Shown here: positions 43,324 to 52,639 of the stretch, piece by piece
Numbering within the stretch: the first letter of the stretch is position 1
Layout of the letters: every line of letters begins with the position of its first letter
Source: Castellaniella sp049650445
Lineage (GTDB): Bacteria; Pseudomonadota; Gammaproteobacteria; Burkholderiales; Burkholderiaceae_B
Direction: 5' to 3'
Assembly (NCBI RefSeq): GCF_049650445.1
Contig: NZ_JBASAD010000033.1
Coordinates: 62,001 to 126,000, forward strand
Length of the DNA: 64,000 nt
The notes under the pieces: generated by a model
What the model was told of the DNA's origin: nothing
Databases searched by the model: none
Seen by the model: only the letters and a program-made list of their open reading frames with translations
Position numbers and translations under genes: made by a program

Positions 43324-45021
43324 ATGATCCAGATCGACTACCGCACGCAGCGCCTGAGCCTGCGCTTCTTCCTGCTGATGCTGGTCCTGTTCGGATTCCA
43401 GGTGCTGTTCGGCCTGCTGATCGCCGTGCAGCACGTGGACCCGCGCCTGCTCTCGGGCATTCTCAACTTCAACGTCCTGCGCGCCGAGCACACCAACCTC
43501 GGCATCCTCTGGATTCTGTCGGGGTTCATCGGCACCATCCTGTTCGTCGGCCCCCTGCTGTCGCGCCGCGAACTGGCCGCTCCCTGGCTGATCCGCTTCC
43601 TGTTCTGGGCCCTGCTGGCCGTCACTCTGTGGAACGTCGCCACCCAATCCCTGGCGGCGCAGGGCACCGCCGGCTGGTGGCTGGGGCAGCCCTGGCTGCA
43701 GGAAGGCCTCGAATACCTGGAGGCCGGCCGCGCCGCCGACATCGTCATCTTCGTCGGCTTCGCCATCCTGGCCTGGGTGGTGCTGCGCACGTTTCCATCC
43801 CGCCGCGAATGGAACGAGATCCACTGGGGACTGGCGATCGGCGTCTGCGCCCTGACCTTCGTCTGGCTGTTCGGCGTGTTCTTCGTCGAACGCCTGGATC
43901 TGCAGGAATATTTCCGCTGGTACGTGGTGCACTACTGGGTCGAAGGCGTCTGGGAAGTCATCCACATCAGTCTGGTGGGCTTCCTGCTGGTGCTGATGTT
44001 CAGGGCCGACGTCAAGGCCGTCGGCTACGCCGTGTTCTGGGGGGTCGCAATGGTCTGGCTCTCGGGCCTGATCGGCAACGCCCACCACTACTTCTGGATC
44101 GGCACGCCGGAATTCTGGCAGTTCTGGGGCTCGCTGTTCAGCGCCCTGGAGCCGCTGCCCCTGGTGTTCTGCTTCTGGCACATCTACCTGGACGCCCATC
44201 AGGACCGCCGCCCGCTGGAAAACGCGCCGGCCTTCTATTTCATCCTGGGCTCGGTGGTGCTGGAACAGGTCGGAGCGGGCATCCTGGGATTCACCATGAC
44301 CTTCGCACTGACCAACGTCTGGTCGCACGGCACCTGGGTCACGCCCAGCCACGCCCACCTGGCGCTGTTCGGCACCTTCGGCATGCTGGGCATCGCGTCG
44401 GCCTATTACGCGATTCCCCTGCTGCGCGGCATCAAGGGCTTCGACCAGCGGCTGGGCCGGATCGCCTTCTGGCTGGTCTTCACCGGCATGCTGGGCATCG
44501 CCTTCGCCTTTGCGATCGGCGGCACGATCCAGGTCTTCCTGTACCGTGCCATGGGGCTGGACTGGTTCGGCGGCCAGGTCTTTCCCGCCATGCAGTTCTA
44601 CAAGGTCCTGGTGCCGGTGTTCGGCCTGGTGTTCCTGGCGGGGGCGGGCCTGCTGATCTACGATCTGCTGACACTGGGGCTGCGCGCCCGCAACGCGCCC
44701 CGGCCCCAGGCGGTCTTCCGGGCGGCCGATCCGGGCCGCTGGCGCCGCACGCTGCACGGCGGGGAAGCCGGCCTGTGGCTGGCGGGCATGTGGATCTTCG
44801 GCGCCTTCATCACCCTGGGCCTGCTCAGTTTCAACCTGGACGCCGTGGCCCAGGGCGACCCGACCATTCCCTACGTCCTGGCCGGGCTGGGTTATCCGGG
44901 CCTGCTGCTGATCACGCTGCTGTTCGTCTGGCGCTTCCTCGCCTCTCTGGAGGCTCGCCCGGCGCCCGGACCGGCACCTGCAGGCTTCGGCCAGGCCGCC
45001 GATCAGACCGTCCGGGCCTGA
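43324..45021 (+). CDS. norB: Nitric oxide reductase catalytic subunit (NorB family, extended)
   Basis: A 565-residue haem-copper superfamily member predicted to reduce NO to N2O. The FeB and haem ligands are His203, His254/His255, His343, His56 and His345. The acidic residues Glu207, Glu211 and Glu276 of cNOR are all present. Their spacings (147, 51, 89 residues) equal those of Pseudomonas NorB (60/207/258/347), so the core is colinear. There is no quinol-oxidase-like N-terminal extension (not qNOR). The C-terminus runs about 100 residues past the usual 466, adding about two helices. norQ and norD are absent nearby. The 3' end overlaps the urea channel gene by 19 bases. Confidence 0.9.
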   Translation: MIQIDYRTQRLSLRFFLLMLVLFGFQVLFGLLIAVQHVDPRLLSGILNFNVLRAEHTNLGILWILSGFIGTILFVGPLLSRRELAAPWLIRFLFWALLAVTLWNVATQSLAAQGTAGWWLGQPWLQEGLEYLEAGRAADIVIFVGFAILAWVVLRTFPSRREWNEIHWGLAIGVCALTFVWLFGVFFVERLDLQEYFRWYVVHYWVEGVWEVIHISLVGFLLVLMFRADVKAVGYAVFWGVAMVWLSGLIGNAHHYFWIGTPEFWQFWGSLFSALEPLPLVFCFWHIYLDAHQDRRPLENAPAFYFILGSVVLEQVGAGILGFTMTFALTNVWSHGTWVTPSHAHLALFGTFGMLGIASAYYAIPLLRGIKGFDQRLGRIAFWLVFTGMLGIAFAFAIGGTIQVFLYRAMGLDWFGGQVFPAMQFYKVLVPVFGLVFLAGAGLLIYDLLTLGLRARNAPRPQAVFRAADPGRWRRTLHGGEAGLWLAGMWIFGAFITLGLLSFNLDAVAQGDPTIPYVLAGLGYPGLLLITLLFVWRFLASLEARPAPGPAPAGFGQAADQTVRA

Positions 45022-45884
45022 GTCGAACGGCGCAGGGCGACCTGGCGCACCCCCCAGGTCGCCAGCAGGAACGGCGCCGTCAGCGACGGCAACTCCAGCA
45101 ATTGGAAACCGCGCATCAGGCCCAGGCTGAGCAGCGCGCCCAGGCAGGGCCAGATCCAGGCGCCCGGGCGGATCGTCCGTAGCGCCTCGGCCGCCAGCAC
45201 GGCGTTGAAACCGTACAGTCCCAGCAAGGCCGCGTCGGTCGGAAAACCCGCCAGACCGGCCACCAGCAGGCACAGGCCGGCAGACAGAGCGGCGGACAGC
45301 GCCGCCCAGGGAGTGCCCAGCGCCAGGCCCAGCAGGCACAGGGTGCCTGCCCGGGGATCATCCAGAAACATCACTTGCCCGACCCCGCGCAGCAGTCCCT
45401 GAATCGGGCCGCCCCAACCAGGATCAACAGTGACCGTTGCGACGGCACGCGGCAGATCCAGGCCGGTGGCAGCCGCCATCAGCAGCCAGGTGATCAGCAC
45501 GAACGGTGCCGTATAGGGCGGCACGGAGCACCGGCGGCGCCAGGCGTGCGCCCCCCAGGTCGCCAGGCAGGCCAAAGGCGCCACCAGAGACCAGGCGAGC
45601 AAATCGGCCGGCAGCACGATCATGACACCCAAGCCGGTCAACGCGCCGTTGTAGCCATCCAGTCCCGCGCGGCTACCCACGGCATCGCCAGCGGCCATCC
45701 CCCATACAGTCCCGGTCAACGCTCCCAGCAAGCAGGCGCCCGCCATCGTCCAGGACTGCCAGGCCACAGCGGCCAGCAGAACCGCGCCGGCCCCGGCGCT
45801 GGGCAACAGATAGATCTGGCCGATGCCGCGCAGCAGCATGCGACCGAACACCGCGCCGAACGAATCACGAAGCTGCAGGGACAT
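45003..45884 (-). CDS. Urea channel (UT family)
   Basis: A 293-residue membrane protein of the urea transporter (UT/Yut) family, which passes urea passively. The paired signatures SRAGLDGYNGALTGL (near residue 65) and LLGLYGFNAVLAAEAL (near 220) occur in two homologous halves of about five helices. LLRGIGQIYLL and LLRGVGQVMFLDD open each half. No urease genes are in the window. ATG 45884 is chosen because the first half begins there, although its ribosome site is poor. Confidence 0.88.
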   Translation of the reverse strand: MSLQLRDSFGAVFGRMLLRGIGQIYLLPSAGAGAVLLAAVAWQSWTMAGACLLGALTGTVWGMAAGDAVGSRAGLDGYNGALTGLGVMIVLPADLLAWSLVAPLACLATWGAHAWRRRCSVPPYTAPFVLITWLLMAAATGLDLPRAVATVTVDPGWGGPIQGLLRGVGQVMFLDDPRAGTLCLLGLALGTPWAALSAALSAGLCLLVAGLAGFPTDAALLGLYGFNAVLAAEALRTIRPGAWIWPCLGALLSLGLMRGFQLLELPSLTAPFLLATWGVRQVALRRSTQARTV

Positions 45885-46014
45885 GGTGGAGGTCTGAAAG
45901 AATGGCTTGAATCCAAGTCGCGATCGTACAGCGGGAGCGGCGAGAATGGGCGCATCGCTCCACATACCGCCCATACAGGCGGTGCATGGGCCTCGGCGGC
46001 GTACAATCTTCTGG

Positions 46015-47232
46015 ATGAAAAATACGCTCGCCACGGCACCAACCGACACGGTCCAGCCTGAACCCGGCGTGGTCTTCCCCGTCCTGGGGGCCATCAGCCT
46101 GACCCACCTGCTCAACGACATGATGCAGTCGGTCCTGCTGGCCATCTATCCGGTGCTGCAGGGCCGCTTCGATCTCAGTTTCGCCCAGGTCGGCGTCATC
46201 ACATTGGCCTTCCAGTTCTCGTCCTCGCTGCTGCAGCCGGTGGTGGGCCGGCTCACCGACCGCCGCCCGATGCCGTACTCTCTGCCGATCGGCATGGGCT
46301 TCACCTTCTGCGGCTTGCTGCTGCTGTCCCAGGCCTGGAACTTTCCCCTGGTGGTGCTGGCTGCGACACTGGTGGGTGCCGGATCCTCGGTGTTCCATCC
46401 GGAGTCCTCGCGGGTGGCGCGCATGGCCTCGGCCGGCCATCACGGCCTGGCCCAGTCGATCTTCCAGGTGGGCGGCAACATCGGTTCCTCGATCGGGCCT
46501 CTGCTGGCCGCGTTGCTGATCGTCCCCCACGGCCAGGAAAGCGTTGCCTGGGTGTCGCTGGCCGCCCTGGCCGGCATCTGCATCCTGTGCGGCGTCAGCC
46601 GCTGGTACGCCGCCAACCTGTCCAGCGTGCGCGGCCGCGCCTCCCTGCGCCAGACCGACACCGGCCTGTCGGCGCGCCAGGTGCGTGGCGCCGTGTCCAT
46701 CCTGATGCTGCTCATCTTCAGCAAATACTTCTACCTGGCGAGTCTCAGCAGCTATTTCACCTTTTACTTGATCGACCGCTTCGACCTGGGCATCCAGCAG
46801 GCGCAGTATTCTCTGTTCGTGTTCCTGGCCGGCGTGGCCACCGGCACCTTGGTCGGGGGCCCGGTGGGCGACCGGATCGGCCGCAAACGCGTCATCTGGG
46901 GTTCGATCCTGGGCACCGCGCCATTTTCCCTGGCCCTGCCCTACGCCAACCTCCACTGGACCCTGATCCTGGCGTTCTGCGCCGGGGTCATGATCGCCTC
47001 GGCCTTCCCGGCGATCATCGTCTACGCGCAAGAGCTCATGCCCGGCAAGACCGGCACGGTGTCGGGCCTGTTCTTCGGCCTGGCATTCGGCATGGGCGGG
47101 ATCGGCGCCGCCGCGCTGGGCAGGCTGGCCGACGCCACCAGCATCGCCTTCGTCTACCACCTCTGCGCCTTCCTGCCCCTGCTGGGCCTGGCGGCCTTCT
47201 TCCTGCCCGACACGGGGCGCCGCACCGTATGA
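46015..47232 (+). CDS. fsr: MFS exporter, fosmidomycin-resistance (Fsr) family
   Basis: A 405-residue major facilitator with 12 predicted helices. The family marks ISLTHLLNDMMQSVLLAIYPVL (about 28-49), VVGRLTDRRPMPYSLPIGMG, and FFGLAFGMGGIGAAALGRLAD near 365 fit the Fsr group. A TACAAT stands only 7 bases before ATG 46015, so the true transcript start is unclear. The stop overlaps the next MFS gene by 4 bases. Confidence 0.88.
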   Translation: MKNTLATAPTDTVQPEPGVVFPVLGAISLTHLLNDMMQSVLLAIYPVLQGRFDLSFAQVGVITLAFQFSSSLLQPVVGRLTDRRPMPYSLPIGMGFTFCGLLLLSQAWNFPLVVLAATLVGAGSSVFHPESSRVARMASAGHHGLAQSIFQVGGNIGSSIGPLLAALLIVPHGQESVAWVSLAALAGICILCGVSRWYAANLSSVRGRASLRQTDTGLSARQVRGAVSILMLLIFSKYFYLASLSSYFTFYLIDRFDLGIQQAQYSLFVFLAGVATGTLVGGPVGDRIGRKRVIWGSILGTAPFSLALPYANLHWTLILAFCAGVMIASAFPAIIVYAQELMPGKTGTVSGLFFGLAFGMGGIGAAALGRLADATSIAFVYHLCAFLPLLGLAAFFLPDTGRRTV

Positions 47233-48431
47233 CGCCGCCCGCCACACTTCGACCCGCCGCCTGGCTGACGGCGGCCAGCCTGTTGCTGCTGGCCACCAAT
47301 CTGCGCCCCCTGTTCGCCAGTGCGGCCATCCTGCTGCCCGAACTGACCCAGGCTCTGGGGCTCTCCAGTGCACAGGCCGGCTACCTGACCACCCTGCCCG
47401 TGCTGTGCATGGGGCTGTTCGCCCCGCTCGCACCGTACCTGGCACAACGTTCCGGCATCGAACGCACTCTGCTGTTGGTACTGGCCATGATCACCCTCGG
47501 CATGGCGCTGCGCGGCGTCCTGGGCACCACAGGCCTGTTTCTGGGCACCGGCCTGGCGGGCGCGGGCATTGCCCTGGGCAACGTGCTGCTGCCCAGTCTG
47601 GTAAAACGAGACTTCCCCGACCGGGCGGCGCTGATGACCGGCCTCTACACCATGAGTCTCGTGGGCGGCGCGGCCCTGGCCGCCGCCGTCACGCTACCGC
47701 TCACCCGAGCCCTGGGCGGCCGCTGGGAACTGGGCCTGGCTCTGTGGGCTGTCCCGGGCGTCGTGGCGCTGGCCGCCTGGGCGCCGATTGCCTTGCGTGC
47801 GCCCGGCCGTTCGACGAACGGCCGTCACATCCTGCCCGTCAAGGGACTGCGCCGCGACGGCCTGGCCTGGGCCGTCACCCTGTTCATGGGCTTGCAGTCG
47901 TCGCTGGCCTATTGCGTGCTGGGCTGGATGGCCCCTATGCTGCGGGATCGTGGGCTGGACGGTACCACAGCCGGTCTGGTGACCTCGCTGTCGATTCTGC
48001 TGCAGGTCGCTGCCTGCCTGCTGACGCCCATGGTGGCCTCGCGTTTCCGGGATCAGCGCGGCCTGGCGGTCTTCCTGGCTGCGTCAGCCACCCTGGCCCT
48101 GATCGGCATGATCCAGGGGCCGCACTGGTCCATCTGGCCCCTGGCCGTGATCCAGGGCATCGGTCAGGGGGGGCTGTTCGCCCTGGCCGTCATGCTGATC
48201 GTGCTGCGGTCCGGCGATGCCCACATCGCCGCCCACCTCTCCAGCATGTCCCAGACGACGGGCTATACCCTGGCTGCGGGCGGCCCCCTGCTGATCGGCG
48301 TGCTGCACGACTGGACGGGCGATTTTCAGGCCACGACCGGACTGCTGGCTGCGCTCGGGATCGGCACGGCGCTGACCGGCTGGTCGGCGGGCCGCAGCGC
48401 GCTGGTGCGCGCCAGGGTCGTGCAGGAGTAA
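47229..48431 (+). CDS. MFS exporter, CynX/NimT family
   Basis: A 400-residue major facilitator. The start ASLLLLATNLRPLFASAAILLPEL and GLFAPLAPYLAQRSGIERTLL are characteristic of CynX/NimT (cyanate or 2-nitroimidazole transport) proteins. There are 12 predicted helices. ATG 47229 overlaps the fsr stop by 4 bases (ATGA). No cynS cyanase is nearby, so substrate is unknown. A strong terminator follows. Confidence 0.85.
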   Translation: MTPPATLRPAAWLTAASLLLLATNLRPLFASAAILLPELTQALGLSSAQAGYLTTLPVLCMGLFAPLAPYLAQRSGIERTLLLVLAMITLGMALRGVLGTTGLFLGTGLAGAGIALGNVLLPSLVKRDFPDRAALMTGLYTMSLVGGAALAAAVTLPLTRALGGRWELGLALWAVPGVVALAAWAPIALRAPGRSTNGRHILPVKGLRRDGLAWAVTLFMGLQSSLAYCVLGWMAPMLRDRGLDGTTAGLVTSLSILLQVAACLLTPMVASRFRDQRGLAVFLAASATLALIGMIQGPHWSIWPLAVIQGIGQGGLFALAVMLIVLRSGDAHIAAHLSSMSQTTGYTLAAGGPLLIGVLHDWTGDFQATTGLLAALGIGTALTGWSAGRSALVRARVVQE

Positions 48432-48436
48432 AAACG

Positions 48437-48474
48437 AAACGGCCCGCCGCGCTGGAAAGCACGGCGGGCCGTTT
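48437..48474. terminator. Bidirectional terminator between the CynX-like gene and fabB
   Basis: A 13-bp perfect stem (AAACGGCCCGCCG at 48437-48449 and CGGCGGGCCGTTT at 48462-48474). On the plus strand it ends in TTTCTG and on the minus strand in GTTTCGTTTTT. Confidence 0.9.
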
Positions 48475-48522
48475 CTGCTGCGGTTCCGGAACCCACCGGA
48501 GCGGGCGTCCGATTCGGTCGGA

Positions 48523-49740
48523 TCAGAGCCCCGCGTTCGAGAACACCAGCGTGGCGTTGGTGCCGCCGAAACCGAAGCTGTTGGACAACGCAGTCTGGAT
48601 GCGAGTCTGCGGCAGTGTTTCGCGCAGGATGTTCATGCCCTCGGCTGCCGGGTCCAGGGTGTCGATGTTGGCCGAAGCCGCAACGAAACCATGCTGCATC
48701 ATCAGCAGCGTGTAGACAGCCTCGTTCACGCCCGCCGCGCCCAGCGCGTGGCCGGACAGGGACTTGGTGGAAGCGATCCAGGGCTGTTTTTCGCCGAAGA
48801 CCTCGCGGATGGCCTCGAGTTCCTTGACGTCGCCCACCGGCGTGCTGGTGCCGTGGGTGTTGATGTAATCCACGTGCGTCTTCACGTCGATCAGCGCCTG
48901 GCGCATGCAGCGCATCGCGCCCTCGCCGGACGGCGCCACCATATCGTAGCCGTCGGAGGTCGCCCCGTAACCGACGATCTCGGCCAGGATGCGGGCGCCG
49001 CGCGCCTTGGCGTGTTCGTATTCCTCGACCACCAGAATGCCGCCGCCGCCGGAGATGACGAAACCGTCACGGTCGGCGTCGTACGTGCGCGAGGCACGGT
49101 CGGGCGCATCGTTGTAGCGCGTGGACAGGGCTCCCATGGCGTCGAACATGAAGGACAGCGACCAGTGTTCTTCTTCGGCGCCGCCGGCGAACACGATGTC
49201 CTGTTTGCCCAACTGGATCTGTTCGACCGCATTGCCGATGCAATGCGCGCTGGTGGAGCAGGCCGAACTGATGGAGTAGTTCACACCCTTGATCTGGGCA
49301 CCGGTGGCCAGGCAGGCGGACACGCCGCTGGCCATGGCTTTGGTGACCATGTAAGGGCCGACGCGGCGCACACCCTTGTCGTGCAGGGTCTGGATGCCAT
49401 CGTTGATCGCGGAATGCGAGGCGCCACCGGCGCCGACGATCAGGCCGGTGCGTGGATTGGAGACCAGTTCGGGGGGCAGACCGGCGTCCTGGATGGCTTC
49501 CTGCATGGCCAGCCAGGCATAGGCGTGACCGCTGGCCATGAAGCGGCCAAGCTTGCGGTCGATCAGGTCGAGCGCGTTCAGGCGCACCGAGCCCGCCACA
49601 TGCGAGCGCAGGCCCTGTTCAGCGTACTCCGGCTGGAACGTGATGCCAGAGCGCCCCTGACGCAGGCTGTCCAGAACCTCGGACTGGTTGTTGCCCAGGC
49701 TGGACACGATGCCCATGCCCGTAACGACGACACGACGCAT
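48523..49740 (-). CDS. fabB: 3-Oxoacyl-ACP synthase I
   Basis: A condensing enzyme needed to elongate unsaturated acyl chains. The protein has 405 residues. The catalytic cysteine lies in SISSACSTSAHCIG (about residue 163). The histidine sites are NTHGTSTPVGD near 297 and SLSGHALGAAGVNE near 333, and GGTNATLVF is at the C-terminus. It follows fabA by 11 bases on the same strand, the classic anaerobic unsaturated fatty acid pair. Confidence 0.96.
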   Translation of the reverse strand: MRRVVVTGMGIVSSLGNNQSEVLDSLRQGRSGITFQPEYAEQGLRSHVAGSVRLNALDLIDRKLGRFMASGHAYAWLAMQEAIQDAGLPPELVSNPRTGLIVGAGGASHSAINDGIQTLHDKGVRRVGPYMVTKAMASGVSACLATGAQIKGVNYSISSACSTSAHCIGNAVEQIQLGKQDIVFAGGAEEEHWSLSFMFDAMGALSTRYNDAPDRASRTYDADRDGFVISGGGGILVVEEYEHAKARGARILAEIVGYGATSDGYDMVAPSGEGAMRCMRQALIDVKTHVDYINTHGTSTPVGDVKELEAIREVFGEKQPWIASTKSLSGHALGAAGVNEAVYTLLMMQHGFVAASANIDTLDPAAEGMNILRETLPQTRIQTALSNSFGFGGTNATLVFSNAGL

Positions 49741-49751
49741 AATCGGGCCTC

Positions 49752-50264
49752 CTAGAAATTGTCCGTGCGGGTGAACAGACCCACGCGCAGATCGTGAGCG
49801 ACGTAGATCTCGTGGCCGTCGACTTCCATGCGGGCGTCGGCAATGCCCATCACCAGCTTGCGCATCATGACGCGTTTCATGTCGATGGTGTAACGGACCA
49901 GCTTGCCGGTCGGCAGGACCTGGCCGGTGAATTTGACTTCACCCACGCCCAGGGCGCGGCCCCGGCCCTGGCCGCCACAGCAGCCCAGGAAAAAGCCCAC
50001 CAGTTGCCACATGGCGTCCAGCCCCAGACAGCCCGGCATCACCGGATCGCCCTGGAAATGGCAGTCGAAGAACCACAGGTCGGGACGGATGTCGAGCTCG
50101 GCCACGATCTGACCCTTGTCGTGCGCGCCGCCCTTGTCGTCGATGTGCGTGATCCGGTCGAGCATCAACATGGGCGGCAGCGGCAGTTGGGCATTGCCGG
50201 GACCAAAGAGCTCCCCGCGCCCGCAGGCCAACAGTTCGTCGTAGCTATAGCTGTTCTTTTGCAT
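49752..50264 (-). CDS. fabA: 3-Hydroxydecanoyl-ACP dehydratase/isomerase
   Basis: Dehydrates 3-hydroxydecanoyl-ACP and isomerises trans-2 to cis-3-decenoyl-ACP, making the double bond. The protein has 170 residues. The start SYSYDELLACGRGELFGPGNAQLP, the active-site histidine in FDCHFQGDPVMPGCLGLDAMWQ (near residue 70), and the aspartate in that helix are canonical. ATG 50264 matches the family start; the longer ATG 50363 form is rejected. A TATACT -10-like site is at 50342-50337. Confidence 0.96.
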   Translation of the reverse strand: MQKNSYSYDELLACGRGELFGPGNAQLPLPPMLMLDRITHIDDKGGAHDKGQIVAELDIRPDLWFFDCHFQGDPVMPGCLGLDAMWQLVGFFLGCCGGQGRGRALGVGEVKFTGQVLPTGKLVRYTIDMKRVMMRKLVMGIADARMEVDGHEIYVAHDLRVGLFTRTDNF

Positions 50265-50359
50265 GATGTTCCGTCTGAGGTCCGCCGGATCGGCGGCCAT
50301 GGCTGGCGCACGGCGCCCTACATAGGTAAGCTGGCTAGTATAACCCGATATATTTTCAG

Positions 50360-50812
50360 TCATTCACCGCCGAACCACACCGTTACCGTCCCCCGGACGA
50401 ACAACGGCGGGTGATCGTTGCCCCAGCCTTCGACCCGATGCACCAGCAGCAGCGGCCCGCTCGCCGCACGGCCATCGAAGGCCCGGGTTTCGACGGATCG
50501 GCCCTCCAGCGGCACGCACGGCCCCTGCTCCGATCCCCAGCACAACCGGGTGGAGACACGGGCGGTGCCGTTGTAATCCCGCGAAGCATAGACCCCGGCG
50601 ATGCGAGCAGAGACCGGCACCGCCGGACCCCGAGGTCCTGGTTCATATAGGACCGACACCGCCCGGCCCTGCGCCTGCAGGCCCTGGCTGACCTGGTCCC
50701 GCGTCCAGGCCCGATCGCCGGCCCAGGCTGCGGCTGCGGCGGCCAGGATCAGCATCGCCGCCGCCATCACCGCGCTGCGTGGAACCCGGCCCGCACGCCT
50801 CACGGAGCGCAT
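50360..50812 (-). CDS. FlhE-like periplasmic protein
   Basis: A 150-residue secreted protein. The signal peptide is about residues 1-32 (ends AWAG). The C-terminal half (SARIAGVYASRDYNG, TRLCWGSEQGPCVPLEGRS, and FDGRAASGPLLLVHRVEG, with a final VTVWFGG) follows the pattern of FlhE, a flagellar periplasmic protein, including its two-cysteine loop. A very strong AAGGAGGGAGG ribosome site before ATG 50812 decides the start. The gene follows the chemoreceptor gene and ends about 95 bases before fabA. The flhB and flhA genes usually linked to flhE are not here, so identity is probable only. Confidence 0.55.
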   Translation of the reverse strand: MRSVRRAGRVPRSAVMAAAMLILAAAAAAWAGDRAWTRDQVSQGLQAQGRAVSVLYEPGPRGPAVPVSARIAGVYASRDYNGTARVSTRLCWGSEQGPCVPLEGRSVETRAFDGRAASGPLLLVHRVEGWGNDHPPLFVRGTVTVWFGGE

Positions 50813-50856
50813 GCCTCCCTCCTTGGCGCTGCACACCGTCTCCTTGACCCGCACAC

Positions 50857-52458
50857 TCATGTCTGCGGCAAGGCGGGCGCGCCCGGCCCGCTCAATTGGA
50901 AGACGCCGACAGCCCGGTTCAGGCCGTTCATCTGGTCATTCAGCGAGTGGGCCGCCGTGCCCGCCTCGACCACCAGCGCGGCGTTCTGCTGTGTCACCTG
51001 GTCCATCTGACCGATGGCCAGATTGATTTGCTCGATGCCGGAGGCCTGCTCACGACTGGCCAGCGTGATTTCCGACATGATGTCGGCCACCCGCTGGACG
51101 CTGGAGACGACATCGGTCATGATCTGACCCGCACCGTTGGCCAGCTCCGCACCCGCCTGAATCTTCTGCACGGTGGAATCGATGAGGCCACGGATTTCCT
51201 TGGCGGCGTTCGAGGACCGCTGCGCCAGCGCGCGAACCTCGGAGGCCACCACCGCAAAGCCCTTGCCCTGTTCGCCGGCGCGGGCGGCCTCGACCGCCGC
51301 ATTCAACGCCAGGATATTGGTCTGGAAGGCAATACTGTCGATCACCCCGACGATCTCGGACATCTGCCGCGTCGAGGCATTGACCTCGCCCATGGTCCCG
51401 ACCACCCGGGAAACGGTCTGGCCGCCCCGCGAGGCGACCTCGGACGCCGTGGATGCCAGCATGTTGGCCTGCTGGGCGTTGGCCGCATTGTGACCCACCG
51501 TGCTGGTGATCTGCTCCATGCTGGCGGCGGTTTCCTGCAGCGAGGCGGCCTGCTGCTCGGTGCGCGCCGACAGATCCAGGTTGCCATTGACGATCTGACC
51601 GACGGACTGGCCGATCCACTCGGTGCCCTGGCGGACCTGAGCCACCGCCTGGGCGATGCCGTCATGCATGAGCCGCATGGCGTGCATCAGGCTGGTCTGG
51701 TCCCCGGGGCGGACCGGAATGTCCATGCGCAGGTCGCCTTGCGACATGCGGTCCGCGATCTGGATGACGGCATCGGGTTCGCCGCCCAGTTGGCGCACCA
51801 GGCGGCGCGACAGCGTCGCGCCCAGCACCAGCAGGATGAGCGCCAGAATGGCCGCCACCAGCGCAAAACCGCCGGCCTGCCGCCAGACGACCGCATCAAC
51901 CGTATCCAGATACACACCTGAACCCAGTATCCAGCCCCAGGGCGCGAATTCCCGAACATAGGAAACCTTGCTCACGGGTTCATCGACCCCCGGCTTGGGC
52001 CACAGGTAGAACACGTAGCCGTCGTGCGTCGGACTGGCCTTGACGGTATCCACGAAAGCCACGAACAGCTTCAGGCCGGTCGGATCCTGCATCCCCGACA
52101 GGTCCTTGCCTTCGAGTTCGGGCTTGATCGGGTGCATCACCATGCGCGGCACCATGTCATTGATCCAGAAATATTCCTGGCCGCCATAGCGCATGCCGCG
52201 AATGGCGGCCATGGCCTGATCCTTGGCCTGATCCTGGGTCAGCGCGCCGGTTTCCGCCTGATGATGGTAATAAGAGATCACCCCGTAGGCCGTTTCGGTG
52301 GCCTGGCGCGCGCCAATCTGGCGTTCCTGCAGCAGAGCACCTCGCTCCATCCACAGCAAGGACGCCGTCAGCACGACGATCCCGACAATCGCCACCAGGG
52401 TGAACAGGGCAAATTTGAACGCGGTCGTGCGCGTCCAGGCCTGCAATGACCGTGACAT
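50857..52458 (-). CDS. Methyl-accepting chemotaxis protein
   Basis: A 533-residue transmembrane chemoreceptor. TM1 is about residues 15-37. The periplasmic single-Cache-type sensor (with GGQEYFWINDMVPRMVMHPI and PWGWILGSGVYLD) is about 38-185, and TM2 is about 190-212. A HAMP domain is followed by the signalling domain with the tip EAARAGEQGKGFAVVASEVRALAQRS (near 395). The Cache family often senses small carboxylates; ligand unknown. There is no C-terminal CheR pentapeptide. A GAGGA ribosome site precedes ATG 52458. The FlhE-like gene starts 45 bases after its stop. Confidence 0.93.
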   Translation of the reverse strand: MSRSLQAWTRTTAFKFALFTLVAIVGIVVLTASLLWMERGALLQERQIGARQATETAYGVISYYHHQAETGALTQDQAKDQAMAAIRGMRYGGQEYFWINDMVPRMVMHPIKPELEGKDLSGMQDPTGLKLFVAFVDTVKASPTHDGYVFYLWPKPGVDEPVSKVSYVREFAPWGWILGSGVYLDTVDAVVWRQAGGFALVAAILALILLVLGATLSRRLVRQLGGEPDAVIQIADRMSQGDLRMDIPVRPGDQTSLMHAMRLMHDGIAQAVAQVRQGTEWIGQSVGQIVNGNLDLSARTEQQAASLQETAASMEQITSTVGHNAANAQQANMLASTASEVASRGGQTVSRVVGTMGEVNASTRQMSEIVGVIDSIAFQTNILALNAAVEAARAGEQGKGFAVVASEVRALAQRSSNAAKEIRGLIDSTVQKIQAGAELANGAGQIMTDVVSSVQRVADIMSEITLASREQASGIEQINLAIGQMDQVTQQNAALVVEAGTAAHSLNDQMNGLNRAVGVFQLSGPGAPALPQT

Positions 52459-52639
52459 GATTTTTCCTCTTCGAGTGCCCGCCAACCTGATGCGCCCATC
52501 CGCTTGCTTGGGACGGCCGCTGGCGGATCACAGCGCGGTCGCGAAATCAGTATACGATTGGAGGAATTTCATCAAGCCGCCGAAAAAAGGCCATATCCCG
52601 GGATTTTCCATACCAGCCGATCCCGCCGACTCTACACCC

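Noticed and set aside
43324..45021. Reading NorB as a nitric oxide dismutase or a cbb3 oxidase
   Set aside because: All cNOR catalytic glutamates and histidines are retained with cNOR spacing, and the Tyr-His features of cbb3 oxidases are not evident.
45760..46145. N-terminal extension of the urea channel from ATG 46145
   Set aside because: It would overlap the divergent fsr start and adds residues without membrane or family character.
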